Under the pieces are notes generated by a model, which was not told the origin of the DNA, made no database searches, and worked only from the letters and a program-made list of their open reading frames with translations. DNA of 64,000 nucleotides. It comes from Pseudidiomarina atlantica (GTDB lineage Bacteria; Pseudomonadota; Gammaproteobacteria; Enterobacterales; Alteromonadaceae). The stretch is taken from positions 47,445-111,444 of the forward strand of contig NZ_JPIN01000004.1 in assembly GCF_000753735.1 (NCBI RefSeq), read 5' to 3'. Shown here piece after piece: positions 43,768 through 52,964 of this stretch. The translations under genes and the position numbers were made by a program. Every line of letters starts with the position of its first letter. Within the stretch, counting starts at the first letter, position 1.

Positions 43768-43796
43768 TTGACAACGGTGCCGTTCGCCTCTATATC
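43768..43796 (+). promoter_or_regulatory. Promoter of maoP
   Basis: TTGACA (43768-43773) and TATATC (43791-43796) are 17 bp apart. The -10 box sits in the loop of the hairpin at 43781-43819, so transcripts starting here carry only its 3' arm. Confidence 0.65.
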
Positions 43797-43824
43797 GTCA
43801 GTGTCGCAAGAGGCGAACGATTTT
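43781..43824 (+). terminator. Long-loop terminator-like hairpin after the nirS-receptor operon
   Basis: CGTTCGCCTC (43781-43790) pairs perfectly with GAGGCGAACG (43810-43819) across a 19-base loop, and ATTTTT follows. It should form only in read-through RNA from the receptor gene, since the maoP promoter begins inside it. The loop is longer than usual, so termination strength is uncertain. Confidence 0.55.
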
Positions 43825-43857
43825 TCCTTGAGTTGTAGGTCTGGAGGAAGGCACACA

Positions 43858-44223
43858 ATGACTACTATCAACCGTGATCAAATAAGTCAGAAGCCGTTTA
43901 ACGACTTCAAAAACTATCCGTATGGATTCGCCCGTTCAGGCGACTTTTCTATCCGCGAAAGCGAACTTTTGAGCACTCATGGCAGCTTGGTTGCGGCGTT
44001 GGTTAACGGCGAGTTAGAGCCGATGTCAGCCGAGGAACAATCGTTGATAGCTGTTGCGCGTGGCGAAAAAGCTCCTGAAACACAGTTAGAAAAAGCCTGG
44101 TCGAAGTACCAAGCACGTATTAACCGCCCGAAAGTCGGCAGTATGTACGGTCGCAGCCGTTACACCGATGACTCTTTTGAGATTGCCGGTGGTGATGACG
44201 ACGATTTAGTTGTCGAAGATTAA
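43858..44223 (+). CDS. maoP: Macrodomain Ori organisation protein MaoP (DUF413)
   Basis: The start is set at ATG 43858, behind GGAGGAAGG, giving 121 residues; an in-frame start 30 codons earlier overlaps the promoter. FKNYPYGFARSGDFSIRESELL and EKAWSKYQARINRPK match E. coli MaoP (YifE). In E. coli it organises the Ori macrodomain together with the maoS site. The C-terminus is acidic (GGDDDDLVVED). A shared terminator separates it from purD. Confidence 0.87.
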   Translation: MTTINRDQISQKPFNDFKNYPYGFARSGDFSIRESELLSTHGSLVAALVNGELEPMSAEEQSLIAVARGEKAPETQLEKAWSKYQARINRPKVGSMYGRSRYTDDSFEIAGGDDDDLVVED

Positions 44224-44227
44224 AGAC

Positions 44228-44258
44228 AAAAACGCCGCATTCAATGCGGCGTTTTTAT
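44228..44258. terminator. Bidirectional terminator between maoP and purD
   Basis: ACGCCGCAT-TCA-ATGCGGCGT (stem 9 bp) is flanked by AAAAA on one side and TTTTT on the other, so it can end both the maoP transcript and the purH-purD transcript, which converge here. Confidence 0.9.
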
Positions 44259-44286
44259 TTGTGAACTAAGCAGAAGGAGTTTGCGC

Positions 44287-45576
44287 TTAGCCGCGTTCCC
44301 GTTGAATTGCGCGATGCGCGATATCGGTGCGGTAATAAACGTCTTCCCAAGTGATTTTACTCACACCAGCATAAGCTTTTTGCTGCGCTAGACTGACGCT
44401 GTCGGCAATCGCTGTTACACAGAGGACGCGTCCTCCAGCGGTAACAATATCACCGTTTTCCAGTCGCTTGGTACCCGCATGAAATACTTTGGTGTCGTTG
44501 GTATCAGCTTCGCTAAGGCCACTAATTACTTTGCCTTTTGCATAACTATCAGGATAACCGCCGGCAGCCATGACAACTCCCACAGTCGCACGTGGGTCAA
44601 AGTCGATAACATGGTCATCAAGCTTGCCGTCACAAGCGGCTAAACACAATTCAACGAGATCAGATTGCAGGCGCATCATGATCGGTTGCGTTTCTGGGTC
44701 GCCAAAGCGGCAATTGAACTCAAGCACTTTGGCGGTGCCATCAGGAGCGATCATTAAACCGGCATAGAGGAAACCAGTGTAAGGATGCCCCTCCGCCGCC
44801 ATACCCTTAACTGTAGGGGTGATGACATGATCCATCACCCAGTTGTGCACGTCTGGCGTCACCACTGGCGCAGGTGAGTACGCGCCCATACCGCCGGTGT
44901 TAGGACCTTTATCGCCGTTGTCGCGGGCTTTGTGGTCTTGGCTGCTGGCAAACGCAAGTGCCGTTTTGCCATCGACCATAACAATAAAGCTGGCTTCTTC
45001 GCCCTCTAAGAATTCTTCAATCACCACGCGGCTGCCGGCTTCACCGAAACGATTACCAGCAAGCATATCGTCGATAGCCGCGAAAGCCTCAGCTTCAGTT
45101 TGTGCAATAATAACGCCTTTACCTGCGGCCAAGCCGTCGGCTTTAATGACAATTGGCGTTCCCTGCGCGGCAACATAAGCTTTCGCCTTTGTACTATCGG
45201 TGAAGGTACCGTAAGCCGCGGTTGGGATCTGGTGACGTGCTAAGAAGTCCTTGCTAAATGCTTTCGATCCTTCAAGTTGTGCGGCTCCTTGGGTCGGGCC
45301 GAAGATTTTGAGACCCGCAGCGCGGAAGTGGTCAACCACGCCTGCCACCAACGGTGCTTCTGGACCTACGATAGTAAGGCCAACGCTGTTCTCTTGGGCA
45401 AACTTGAGCAAGCCATCTAAGTCATCGGCAGCAATTGCGATATTCTCGATGCTTAACTCGGTGGCAGTGCCGGCATTACCCGGCGCTACAAAAACAGTTT
45501 CAACTAAAGGCGACTGTGCCGCTTTCCATGCCAGTGCATGTTCACGTCCGCCGCCGCCAATCACAAGTACATTCAT
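44287..45576 (-). CDS. purD: Phosphoribosylamine-glycine ligase
   Basis: This 429-residue ATP-grasp enzyme makes glycinamide ribonucleotide, the second step of purine synthesis. N-terminal VLVIGGGGREHALAWK, the ATP-binding GLAAGKGVII and the metal-binding FNCRFGDPETQ are present. It is the last gene of a purH-methyltransferase-purD run. E. coli has purH-purD adjacent; here a lipoprotein gene separates them. Confidence 0.97.
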   Translation of the reverse strand: MNVLVIGGGGREHALAWKAAQSPLVETVFVAPGNAGTATELSIENIAIAADDLDGLLKFAQENSVGLTIVGPEAPLVAGVVDHFRAAGLKIFGPTQGAAQLEGSKAFSKDFLARHQIPTAAYGTFTDSTKAKAYVAAQGTPIVIKADGLAAGKGVIIAQTEAEAFAAIDDMLAGNRFGEAGSRVVIEEFLEGEEASFIVMVDGKTALAFASSQDHKARDNGDKGPNTGGMGAYSPAPVVTPDVHNWVMDHVITPTVKGMAAEGHPYTGFLYAGLMIAPDGTAKVLEFNCRFGDPETQPIMMRLQSDLVELCLAACDGKLDDHVIDFDPRATVGVVMAAGGYPDSYAKGKVISGLSEADTNDTKVFHAGTKRLENGDIVTAGGRVLCVTAIADSVSLAQQKAYAGVSKITWEDVYYRTDIAHRAIQRERG

Positions 45577-45596
45577 GTCGATTCCGACTCTCTTGT

Positions 45597-46466
45597 TTAT
45601 TCGTTAGATGAATTTACAGGCTTTCTAAACTTCAGTGTGAAACGGTCACTTTCACCAATCTCTTCGTACATGGCGCGGTTTTCTTCACCAAGCCCAAGCG
45701 TAGGTGGCAAACTCCATACGCCACGTGGGTGATCAGCGCTATCGTTGGAGTTGCTATTGATTTCACTGGCACCGACAAATTCAAAGCCGGCGGCTTCTGC
45801 TGCAGCAATAGCGAGACTTTGTTTCATGTAACCTGAGCTATCCATATGCGTATCTGGACGCGCTTCTGGTAAGCGGTGATCAACCACACCCAAAATGCCG
45901 CCCGGCTTTAATGCGGTATAGAATTCGCCAAATGCTGCTTCAATGGCTTCGACACCACCGTTCATATACCAGTTATGGAGGTTACGGAAAGTGAGTACAC
46001 GGTCAGCGCTACCTGCAGGGGCAATTTCAATAGCTTCGCCCGGCGCAAACTCCGTGACCACCACAGCACTGAATGCTTCGTCAGTGGCAACCCGCTCGAC
46101 AAACTGTTGACGTGAGTTAATGTAGTAATCACGTGTCGCTGATTGCGGGAAGTGCGCTGCGTACAAAGTACCCTGATCTTTTAGGTAGGGCGCTAGGATT
46201 TCCGTGTACCAACCACCACCTGGCCAAATTTCGACGACGGTCATGTCGTTTTCAACTTCAAAAAAGCGCAAGGTCTCAATCGGATTACGAAACGCATCCC
46301 GCGCTAAATTGTCAGCTGAACGTGCTGGATTGCTGTTTACCGCCTGTTCGAGAGTCATGCCACTCGCGGCAGTTGCCGTTGAGTCCGCGGTACTTGTGGG
46401 TTCACTACAAGCAACCAGCAGTAAACTACCGGTCGCAACAAGCAAAGAAGTCATTAAGGTTTTCAT
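45597..46466 (-). CDS. Exported methyltransferase-like lipoprotein (COG4798 type)
   Basis: This 289-residue protein has a lipoprotein signal with lipobox LLVAC (Cys20), then a threonine/serine-rich linker (about 22-36) and a class I SAM-methyltransferase fold. The SAM loop reads VVEIWPGGGWYTEILAPYL, and motif IV/V regions include LTFRNLHNWYMNGG. Homologues called predicted methyltransferases often carry signal peptides. SAM is not normally available in the periplasm, so the activity is doubtful. It sits between purH (65 bp) and purD (20 bp). Confidence 0.82.
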   Translation of the reverse strand: MKTLMTSLLVATGSLLLVACSEPTSTADSTATAASGMTLEQAVNSNPARSADNLARDAFRNPIETLRFFEVENDMTVVEIWPGGGWYTEILAPYLKDQGTLYAAHFPQSATRDYYINSRQQFVERVATDEAFSAVVVTEFAPGEAIEIAPAGSADRVLTFRNLHNWYMNGGVEAIEAAFGEFYTALKPGGILGVVDHRLPEARPDTHMDSSGYMKQSLAIAAAEAAGFEFVGASEINSNSNDSADHPRGVWSLPPTLGLGEENRAMYEEIGESDRFTLKFRKPVNSSNE

Positions 46467-46530
46467 TGTTTTACTTCTCCTGTCATTAGATTGTGTTTAA
46501 TCCTAGACGTAGGAAGCCTTCTCGGCAATA

Positions 46531-48099
46531 TTAATGACGGAAATGACGCATTCCGGTGAAGACCATGGCGATACCATGTTCATCTGCCGCCGCAATAATT
46601 TCGTCGTCACGAATCGAACCACCCGGTTGAATGATGGCTTTGATACCCGCAGCCGCGGCAGCGTCAATGCCATCACGGAATGGGAAAAACGCATCAGACG
46701 CCATCACACTACCCGCCACTTCAAGTTGTTCGTCAGCGGCTTTGATACCGGCGATTTTGGCACTGTAAACGCGGCTCATTTGGCCTGCACCCACACCAAT
46801 GGTCATACTGTCTTTGGCGTACACAATTGCATTTGATTTGACAAATTTCGCGACTTTCCAGCAGAACAACAAGTCACGCAACTGCTCGGCGCTTGGCTGA
46901 ACTTTGCTCACCACTCGCAAGTCAGCTTCAGTGATCTGACCCAAATCATTGTCTTGTACCAAGAGGCCACCGTTCACGCGCTTAAAGTCAAAGCTTGGCG
47001 TACGTTCAGCTGGCCACTGCCCACAAGCAAGCAAACGTACGTTGCCTTTGGTGGCGACCACTTGATGTGCAGCTTCACTCACGCTAGGAGCGATGATCAC
47101 CTCAACGAACTGCCGATCAATAATTGCTTTGGCGGTCGCTTCATCCAATTCGCGGTTAAACGCAATGATGCCGCCGAATGCCGACGTTGGGTCAGTTTTG
47201 AAGGCACGATCATAAGCTTCAAGAATGCTTTTACCGAGAGCTACGCCGCATGGATTCGCATGCTTGACGATCACACAGGCAGGTTCAGCAAAAGATTTCA
47301 CGCACTCAAGTGCAGCATCGGTGTCAGCGATGTTATTAAAACTGAGCTCTTTGCCCTGCAATTGTTTAGCTGTGGCAACCGATGCTTCGTGCGGTTGCGC
47401 CTCGACATAAAAAGCTGCTTGCTGGTGACTGTTCTCGCCGTAACGCAAGTCCTGCTTTTTCTCAAACTGAGTGTTGAAAGTGCGAGGGAACTTGCTCTCT
47501 TGCTGAGGTAAGCGCGCACCAAAGTAATTGGCAATCATGCCATCGTACTTTGCGGTATGCTCAAACGCACGAATCGCCAGATCAAAGCGTGTTTCGAAAG
47601 TCACGCTATTGTTATGCGCATCCATTTCGGCAATCACGCGTTCGTAATCATGGGCGTTAACCACAATAGTCACGTCTTCATGATTCTTTGCGGCTGCTCG
47701 TACCATGGTAGGACCACCGATGTCGATATTCTCAACGGCATCTTGCTGTGAGCAATTCGGATCGGCAACTGTTTTCGCAAACGGATACAGGTTCACCACG
47801 ACCATATCGATCGGCGCGATATCCTGTGCCTGCATGACCTCATCATCCTTTCCACGACGGCCCAAAATGCCGCCGTGGATTTTGGGATGTAGGGTCTTTA
47901 CGCGACCATCCATGATTTCTGGTTGTCCGGTGTGCTCCGAGACGTCGGTAACCGCGATGTTGTGTTCGCGTAGCAGTTTGGCGGTGCCACCGGTGGAGAG
48001 TATCTGCACACCCCGTTGCACGAGCGCTTGTGCGAATTCGATGATGCCAGTTTTGTCAGAAACACTTAAAAGGGCGCGTTGAATAGGTCGGTTAGCCAT
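46531..48099 (-). CDS. purH: Bifunctional AICAR transformylase / IMP cyclohydrolase
   Basis: From ATG 48099 the protein has 522 residues (E. coli 529); a longer in-frame start runs into the fis terminator and is rejected. The N-terminal cyclohydrolase (MGS-like) domain begins [19 protein letters not shown]; the C-terminal transformylase has KHANPCGVA with the catalytic Lys-His. It catalyses the last two steps to IMP. I see no PurR-type box in the 91 bp upstream. Confidence 0.96.
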   Translation of the reverse strand: MANRPIQRALLSVSDKTGIIEFAQALVQRGVQILSTGGTAKLLREHNIAVTDVSEHTGQPEIMDGRVKTLHPKIHGGILGRRGKDDEVMQAQDIAPIDMVVVNLYPFAKTVADPNCSQQDAVENIDIGGPTMVRAAAKNHEDVTIVVNAHDYERVIAEMDAHNNSVTFETRFDLAIRAFEHTAKYDGMIANYFGARLPQQESKFPRTFNTQFEKKQDLRYGENSHQQAAFYVEAQPHEASVATAKQLQGKELSFNNIADTDAALECVKSFAEPACVIVKHANPCGVALGKSILEAYDRAFKTDPTSAFGGIIAFNRELDEATAKAIIDRQFVEVIIAPSVSEAAHQVVATKGNVRLLACGQWPAERTPSFDFKRVNGGLLVQDNDLGQITEADLRVVSKVQPSAEQLRDLLFCWKVAKFVKSNAIVYAKDSMTIGVGAGQMSRVYSAKIAGIKAADEQLEVAGSVMASDAFFPFRDGIDAAAAAGIKAIIQPGGSIRDDEIIAAADEHGIAMVFTGMRHFRH

Positions 48100-48154
48100 A
48101 ATAATCACCGTTGTCAGCAGGAGTTGTAAAGCAATAAAACAAGTGTTTAAAAAC

Positions 48155-48183
48155 AAAAAAGAGCACACAAGGTGCTCTTTTCA
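48155..48183. terminator. Terminator after fis
   Basis: GAGCAC-ACAAG-GTGCTC with flanking A- and T-runs on both sides. On the minus strand it is followed by TTTTTTGTTTTT, 13 bp after the fis stop, so dusB-fis transcripts should end here and purH should have its own promoter. Confidence 0.8.
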
Positions 48184-48190
48184 CAGGCAA

Positions 48191-48484
48191 TTAGTTCATG
48201 CCGTATTTTTTCAACTTTTTGCGCAGCGTGCCACGGTTGATACCGAGCATGGTGGCTGCACGGGTTTGATTACCGCGCGTATAGGTCATGACCTCTTCCA
48301 GCAACGGCGCTTCGACTTCAGCAAGTACCAACTCGTACAACTCTTCTGGATCTTGTCCGTCGAGCTGCTTGAGGAACGAGTTCATGGCTTGCTTAACTGA
48401 GTCGCGCAGCGGTTTTGGCTGGGCGTTGTTACCGATCGTGGTGAAAGGTGACACACGGTCACGATTAGCGTTTTGATCAAACAT
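48191..48484 (-). CDS. fis: DNA-binding protein Fis
   Basis: This 97-residue nucleoid protein has its C-terminal helix-turn-helix ([20 protein letters not shown]) nearly identical to E. coli Fis (98 residues). It bends DNA and activates stable-RNA promoters in fast growth. It starts 24 bp after dusB, the conserved dusB-fis operon. Confidence 0.97.
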   Translation of the reverse strand: MFDQNANRDRVSPFTTIGNNAQPKPLRDSVKQAMNSFLKQLDGQDPEELYELVLAEVEAPLLEEVMTYTRGNQTRAATMLGINRGTLRKKLKKYGMN

Positions 48485-48508
48485 AGGTGCGCTCTATCTC
48501 TTCTTAGT

Positions 48509-49468
48509 TTACTGATTGAAAAACGTCGCCAAGGCTTCGAGTTGCTCATCGGCATTCTCAATAGCCACAAAATGTCGGCGAAATTCGCTTGCTGGTTGTT
48601 GCTCTTGTAAGTACCAACCAACGTGTTTTCGAGCTATCCGCACGCCACTAAATTCCCCGTAATGTTGATGTAGTTTGCGAACATGATCGCAAACCACACG
48701 GTGTACTTCAGTTGCGTTTGGTTTTGCCAAGTGCTCGCCGGTTGCCAAAAAATGGGCAATTTCGCGAAACAGCCATGGATTTCCCTGCGCACCGCGGCCA
48801 ATCATAATGGCGTCGGCGCCAGTGTAGTCCAGTACAGCTTTGGCCTTTTCTGGACTACGAATATCGCCGTTGGCAATCACAGGAATCGTTATTGCCTGTT
48901 TGATTGCACGAATCGTGTCGAATTCCGCAGTCCCTTTAAACATACAAGCGCGAGTTCGACCATGCACAGCCAATGCTTGAATGCCAGCCTGTTCAGCAAG
49001 CTGCGCAATCTCTACACCATTGCGATGATCGGGATCCCACCCTGTACGAATCTTTAACGTTACCGGCACGCTCACTGCATTGACCACCGCGTGTAATATC
49101 TCTGACACTAACTCGGGGTATTGTAATAGTGCGGAGCCGGCAAGTTTTTTATTCACCTTCTTTGCTGGGCAGCCCATGTTGATGTCGATAATTTGCGCGC
49201 CATTTGCCACATTGTGCTGGGCGGCATGTGCCATCAACTCAGGTTCGCAGCCAGCGATTTGAACAGCCTTAATACCGGGTTCATCAGCGTGTCCCATGCG
49301 TGTTTGTGACTTCTTCGTTTGCCACACACGCGGATTGCTCGACAGCATTTCAGACACTGTTAGCCCTGCACCAAGCTCCATACAAAGCTGGCGAAAGGGT
49401 AAGTCGGTCACACCCGCCATGGGCGCAAGGATGACTGGATTATCTAACTGATAGGGTCCGATCCGCAT
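48509..49468 (-). CDS. dusB: tRNA-dihydrouridine synthase B
   Basis: This 319-residue FMN enzyme has the catalytic cysteine in [13 protein letters not shown] contacts in PVIANGDI and [14 protein letters not shown], and an N-terminal [15 protein letters not shown] barrel start. It reduces uridine to dihydrouridine in tRNA. First gene of dusB-fis; a 124-bp gap separates it from prmA. Confidence 0.96.
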   Translation of the reverse strand: MRIGPYQLDNPVILAPMAGVTDLPFRQLCMELGAGLTVSEMLSSNPRVWQTKKSQTRMGHADEPGIKAVQIAGCEPELMAHAAQHNVANGAQIIDINMGCPAKKVNKKLAGSALLQYPELVSEILHAVVNAVSVPVTLKIRTGWDPDHRNGVEIAQLAEQAGIQALAVHGRTRACMFKGTAEFDTIRAIKQAITIPVIANGDIRSPEKAKAVLDYTGADAIMIGRGAQGNPWLFREIAHFLATGEHLAKPNATEVHRVVCDHVRKLHQHYGEFSGVRIARKHVGWYLQEQQPASEFRRHFVAIENADEQLEALATFFNQ

Positions 49469-49592
49469 CGGTCAAAAACTGTTCAACTCAAGGGTCGGAA
49501 ATTTTAGGCAAAATGGCGACGAAAGAAAAGGCTAATCATTGTACAAAAGCCGCCTTTTTTGTACTTTTTACTCTTGACAATTGTGTGACAAT

Positions 49593-50474
49593 CTACTGTT
49601 TACGCTTGGCGTGCAGCATCACCCATTCGGCCTGCACTTGCGCGGGGCTAAAATCGAAGTTTGCACTGTAAGCAGCCTGTACGGCATCGATTTGGCGTTC
49701 AAGGATGCCAGACATCACCAACTGGCCTCGCGGCCCTACGAAAGCTTGGATCACGTCGGCAAGGTCTTGTAACGGTCCGGCGAGCACATTTGCCAGCACC
49801 ACATCGGCGTGCAAGCTCGGTTGCTGGCTTGGTAAGTAGACTTCAAGTCGCTCCGCAACCCCGTTACGCTCAGCGTTATCGCGACTAGAAATCAGTGCTT
49901 GTTGGTCGATATCAATACCAATCGCCCGTTCGGCACCCAGTAAAAGTGCGGCAATGGCTAAAATACCGGAGCCACAGCCGAAGTCGACGACAGTCTTACC
50001 GCGCAGATCTTGGCCATCGAGCCAACGCAAACACAATGCGGTGGTCGGGTGTGTTCCCGTGCCGAAGGCCATGCCAGGATCGAGCATCAGATTAACGGCA
50101 TCAGGTTCAGGTATTTCGCGCCAACTCGGACAAACCCACAAGCGTTCACCGAATTGAATGGGATGGAAGTTATCCATCCATTCGCGTTCCCAGTCTTTGT
50201 CTTCGAGTTGGTCAGTTTTGTAGTTAAAACCTTCGTCAAAGAAGCGCGATTTCTGCAGATTGGCAAGTACTGGTTTGAGATCGGTTTCGGCGGGGAACAA
50301 GCCGGTCACCAGGGTTTCTTGCCAGTAGAGAACTTCGCCCAAAGGCGGCTCAAAAATAGGGTTATCTTGCGCGTCACGATAGGTGACTGCGAGTGCACCA
50401 TTACCTTGTAGCATGTCGCCCACAAGGGGCGCATGCTTTTCAGGTGCAGCAACGGTAAGTTGAATCCAAGGCAT
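49593..50474 (-). CDS. prmA: Ribosomal protein L11 methyltransferase
   Basis: This 293-residue protein has the PrmA N-terminal domain (MPWIQLTVAAPEKHAPLVGD), the SAM motif VVDFGCGSGILAIAAL and the NVLAGPL catalytic loop. It trimethylates L11. It starts 5 bp after the accC stop, and the aroQ-accB-accC-prmA order is widespread in gammaproteobacteria. Confidence 0.96.
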   Translation of the reverse strand: MPWIQLTVAAPEKHAPLVGDMLQGNGALAVTYRDAQDNPIFEPPLGEVLYWQETLVTGLFPAETDLKPVLANLQKSRFFDEGFNYKTDQLEDKDWEREWMDNFHPIQFGERLWVCPSWREIPEPDAVNLMLDPGMAFGTGTHPTTALCLRWLDGQDLRGKTVVDFGCGSGILAIAALLLGAERAIGIDIDQQALISSRDNAERNGVAERLEVYLPSQQPSLHADVVLANVLAGPLQDLADVIQAFVGPRGQLVMSGILERQIDAVQAAYSANFDFSPAQVQAEWVMLHAKRKQ

Positions 50475-50479
50475 TGAGT

Positions 50480-51829
50480 TTAATGACCACCCATGCCAAG
50501 TTTCTTCTCCAGATAGTGGATATTCGTACCACCATGCTGGAAGTTTTCGTCGGCCATGATGTCTTTTTGCAATGGCACGTTGGTTTTGATGCCTTCAATA
50601 ATCAATTCGCTGAGGGCATTTTTCATTCGAGCAATTGCGACATCGCGGTTTTCGCCGTAGGTGATGAGCTTACCGATCATGGAGTCGTAGTTCGGTGGCA
50701 CCGCATAGTCTGCATAGACATGTGATTCCCAACGAACACCGAAGCCACCTGGCGGATGAAAACGCGTGATCAAACCAGGCGATGGCATAAAGGTGTTCGG
50801 ATCCTCGGCATTGATACGACACTCGATCGCATGGCCACGAATGACCACATCTTCTTGCGAAAATGACAACTGACGACCCGCGGCAATACGCAGCTGCTCT
50901 TTGATCAGGTCGATACCGGTGATCATTTCAGTGACCGGGTGCTCAACCTGAATCCGCGTATTCATTTCGATGAAGTAGAACTCACCGTTTTCGTACAAGA
51001 ATTCGAAGGTACCCGCACCGCGGTAGTTGATCTCCAAGCAGGCTTTGACACAGCGTTCGCCAATGTATTTACGCATCTCTGCAGTAATACCTGGCGCTGG
51101 CGCTTCTTCCACTACTTTTTGGTGGCGCCGTTGCATCGAACAATCGCGTTCACCCAAATAAACGGCGTTACCTTGGCCGTCAGCCAGCACTTGAATTTCA
51201 ACGTGACGTGGATTTTCTAAGAATTTTTCCATGTACACCGTCGAATTATTAAAAGCTGCACCAGCTTCGGCTTTGGTGGTACTGATGGCACGCAATAACT
51301 CTTCTTCTTTGCGCACCACACGCATACCGCGACCACCACCACCGCCAGCGGCTTTAACGATGATCGGGTAACCAATGCGCTTGGCAATCTTTAGGTTCTT
51401 CTCATCATCGTCATCAAGTGGACCACCTGAACCTGGAACACATGGAACGCCAGCTTTTTTCATCGCTTCGATGGCAGAAACTTTGTCACCCATCAAACGA
51501 ATGACATCAGCTGTCGGACCAACAAAAATAAAGCCAGAATTTTCTACTTGTTCAGCAAAATCAGCATTTTCTGACAAAAAACCGTAGCCTGGGTGAATAG
51601 CAGCAGCATCGGTGATTTCAGCCGCACTAATGATGCGCGGAATATTCAAATAACTTTCACCGGCTGGCGCATTACCGATACAAATAGATTCATCGGCAAG
51701 CAACACGTGTTTGAGATTGCGATCCACCGTTGAGTGCACCGCAACAGTTTTGATACCGAGCTCTTTGCATGCACGTAAGACGCGCAACGCAATTTCGCCT
51801 CGGTTTGCAATGACAACCTTATCTAACAT
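50480..51829 (-). CDS. accC: Acetyl-CoA carboxylase, biotin carboxylase subunit
   Basis: This 449-residue ATP-grasp enzyme carboxylates biotin on AccB in fatty acid synthesis. Landmarks are the N-terminal [20 protein letters not shown], the glycine-rich ATP loop [12 protein letters not shown] and the [14 protein letters not shown] active-site segment. It starts 23 bp after accB. Confidence 0.97.
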   Translation of the reverse strand: MLDKVVIANRGEIALRVLRACKELGIKTVAVHSTVDRNLKHVLLADESICIGNAPAGESYLNIPRIISAAEITDAAAIHPGYGFLSENADFAEQVENSGFIFVGPTADVIRLMGDKVSAIEAMKKAGVPCVPGSGGPLDDDDEKNLKIAKRIGYPIIVKAAGGGGGRGMRVVRKEEELLRAISTTKAEAGAAFNNSTVYMEKFLENPRHVEIQVLADGQGNAVYLGERDCSMQRRHQKVVEEAPAPGITAEMRKYIGERCVKACLEINYRGAGTFEFLYENGEFYFIEMNTRIQVEHPVTEMITGIDLIKEQLRIAAGRQLSFSQEDVVIRGHAIECRINAEDPNTFMPSPGLITRFHPPGGFGVRWESHVYADYAVPPNYDSMIGKLITYGENRDVAIARMKNALSELIIEGIKTNVPLQKDIMADENFQHGGTNIHYLEKKLGMGGH

Positions 51830-51852
51830 GATAATGTCCTGTTTCGATGCAT

Positions 51853-52308
51853 TTATTCGATGATGAAGAGCGGTTGATCGAACTCAACAGGTTCGCCGTT
51901 TTCAACCAAGATTTGCTTCACTACACCGCCTTTATCGGCTTCGATTTGGTTCATCATCTTCATTGCTTCAACGATGCAAAGGGTATCGCCGGCTTTTACT
52001 TGCTGACCCACTGACACGAAATCGCTAGCGCCAGGCGCGGGGGCTGCATAGAAAGTACCCACCATTGGTGAACGAACGATGTGTCCTGAGAGCTCAGGTT
52101 CAGCTGCTGGTTCGGCCGCGGCTGGCGCTGGGGCTGGAGCAGCTGGAGCTGACGCCATTTGCATTGGTGCTGCTTGATAATGCATTGGTGCCGCATGTGC
52201 GCCACCACGGTGAATACGTACTGATTCTTCGCCTTCAGTAATTTCTAGTTCAGCGATGCCTGACTCTTCGACCAGTTCGATCAGTTTTTTAATTTTACGA
52301 ATATCCAT
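51853..52308 (-). CDS. accB: Acetyl-CoA carboxylase biotin carboxyl carrier protein
   Basis: This 151-residue protein has a short N-terminal helix region, a proline/alanine-rich flexible linker (about 38-72) and a C-terminal biotinyl domain with the modified Lys117 in EAMKMMN. The protruding thumb segment typical of AccB precedes it. Partner of AccC, in the same operon. Confidence 0.97.
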   Translation of the reverse strand: MDIRKIKKLIELVEESGIAELEITEGEESVRIHRGGAHAAPMHYQAAPMQMASAPAAPAPAPAAAEPAAEPELSGHIVRSPMVGTFYAAPAPGASDFVSVGQQVKAGDTLCIVEAMKMMNQIEADKGGVVKQILVENGEPVEFDQPLFIIE

Positions 52309-52336
52309 GATCTAGTTTGACCCCATGCTCTATGCG

Positions 52337-52810
52337 TTAGTTATTGTGGCGTTGTCGTAATTGTGAGACTGCGGCTTGCAAGGCAAGTTCATAGCCGTGT
52401 GCACCTAATCCGCAGATGACGCCGACGGCAAGGTCGGCTAAATAGGAATGCCGGCGAAAGCTTTCACGGGCATGAATATTGGACAAATGAACTTCGATAA
52501 ATGGCACCCCGACACCGGCCAGAGCATCGCGCAGCGCAACACTGGTATGGGTATAGGCGGCAGGATTGATAATGACATAATCGACTTTGCTAGTTGCGGC
52601 TTCTTGCACCCAGTCAATAAGTTCATACTCTGCATTTGATTGCCGACAGTCGAGGGTCACGCCCAAAGCCTCAGCCTTGCGCCGCAGTTCGCTTTCAATG
52701 TGCGCGAGTGTTTGCGAGCCATAGATTTCCGGCTCACGCTGCCCCAACAAATTGAGGTTAGGCCCGTTTAAAAGCAAGATTCTAAATTTTTGCTGCGTAT
52801 TTTCGGTCAT
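52337..52810 (-). CDS. aroQ: Type II 3-dehydroquinate dehydratase
   Basis: This is 157 residues if begun at ATG 52810; an in-frame ATG at 52849 would add 13. Neither has a strong ribosome site, and family length (about 145-150) favours the shorter form. [21 protein letters not shown] carries the flexible lid Arg and catalytic Tyr, and HLSNIHARE the catalytic His. It dehydrates 3-dehydroquinate in the shikimate pathway. First gene of the acc operon. Confidence 0.94.
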   Translation of the reverse strand: MTENTQQKFRILLLNGPNLNLLGQREPEIYGSQTLAHIESELRRKAEALGVTLDCRQSNAEYELIDWVQEAATSKVDYVIINPAAYTHTSVALRDALAGVGVPFIEVHLSNIHARESFRRHSYLADLAVGVICGLGAHGYELALQAAVSQLRQRHNN

Positions 52811-52964
52811 TATGCTGCTATCTGTAGCGAAGTTATCTGTTTGTTGCATTGTTTGACGAAAAGTTCAATTATTCGCCAAGCAACCGGCTTATTTTTGATA
52901 GTCGATAGCCATTATAGATAAAAAAGCTCAAAACGCAGCAAAATACTGGTCTTATCACCGAAGA

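Noticed and set aside
46954..47511. 185-codon plus-strand reading frame within purH
   Set aside because: It is wholly antisense to purH, whose protein matches its family along the full length; the antisense translation resembles nothing and has no ribosome site.
48100..48190. PurR operator upstream of purH
   Set aside because: No sequence close to ACGCAAACGTTTGCGT was found; only the fis terminator is evident.
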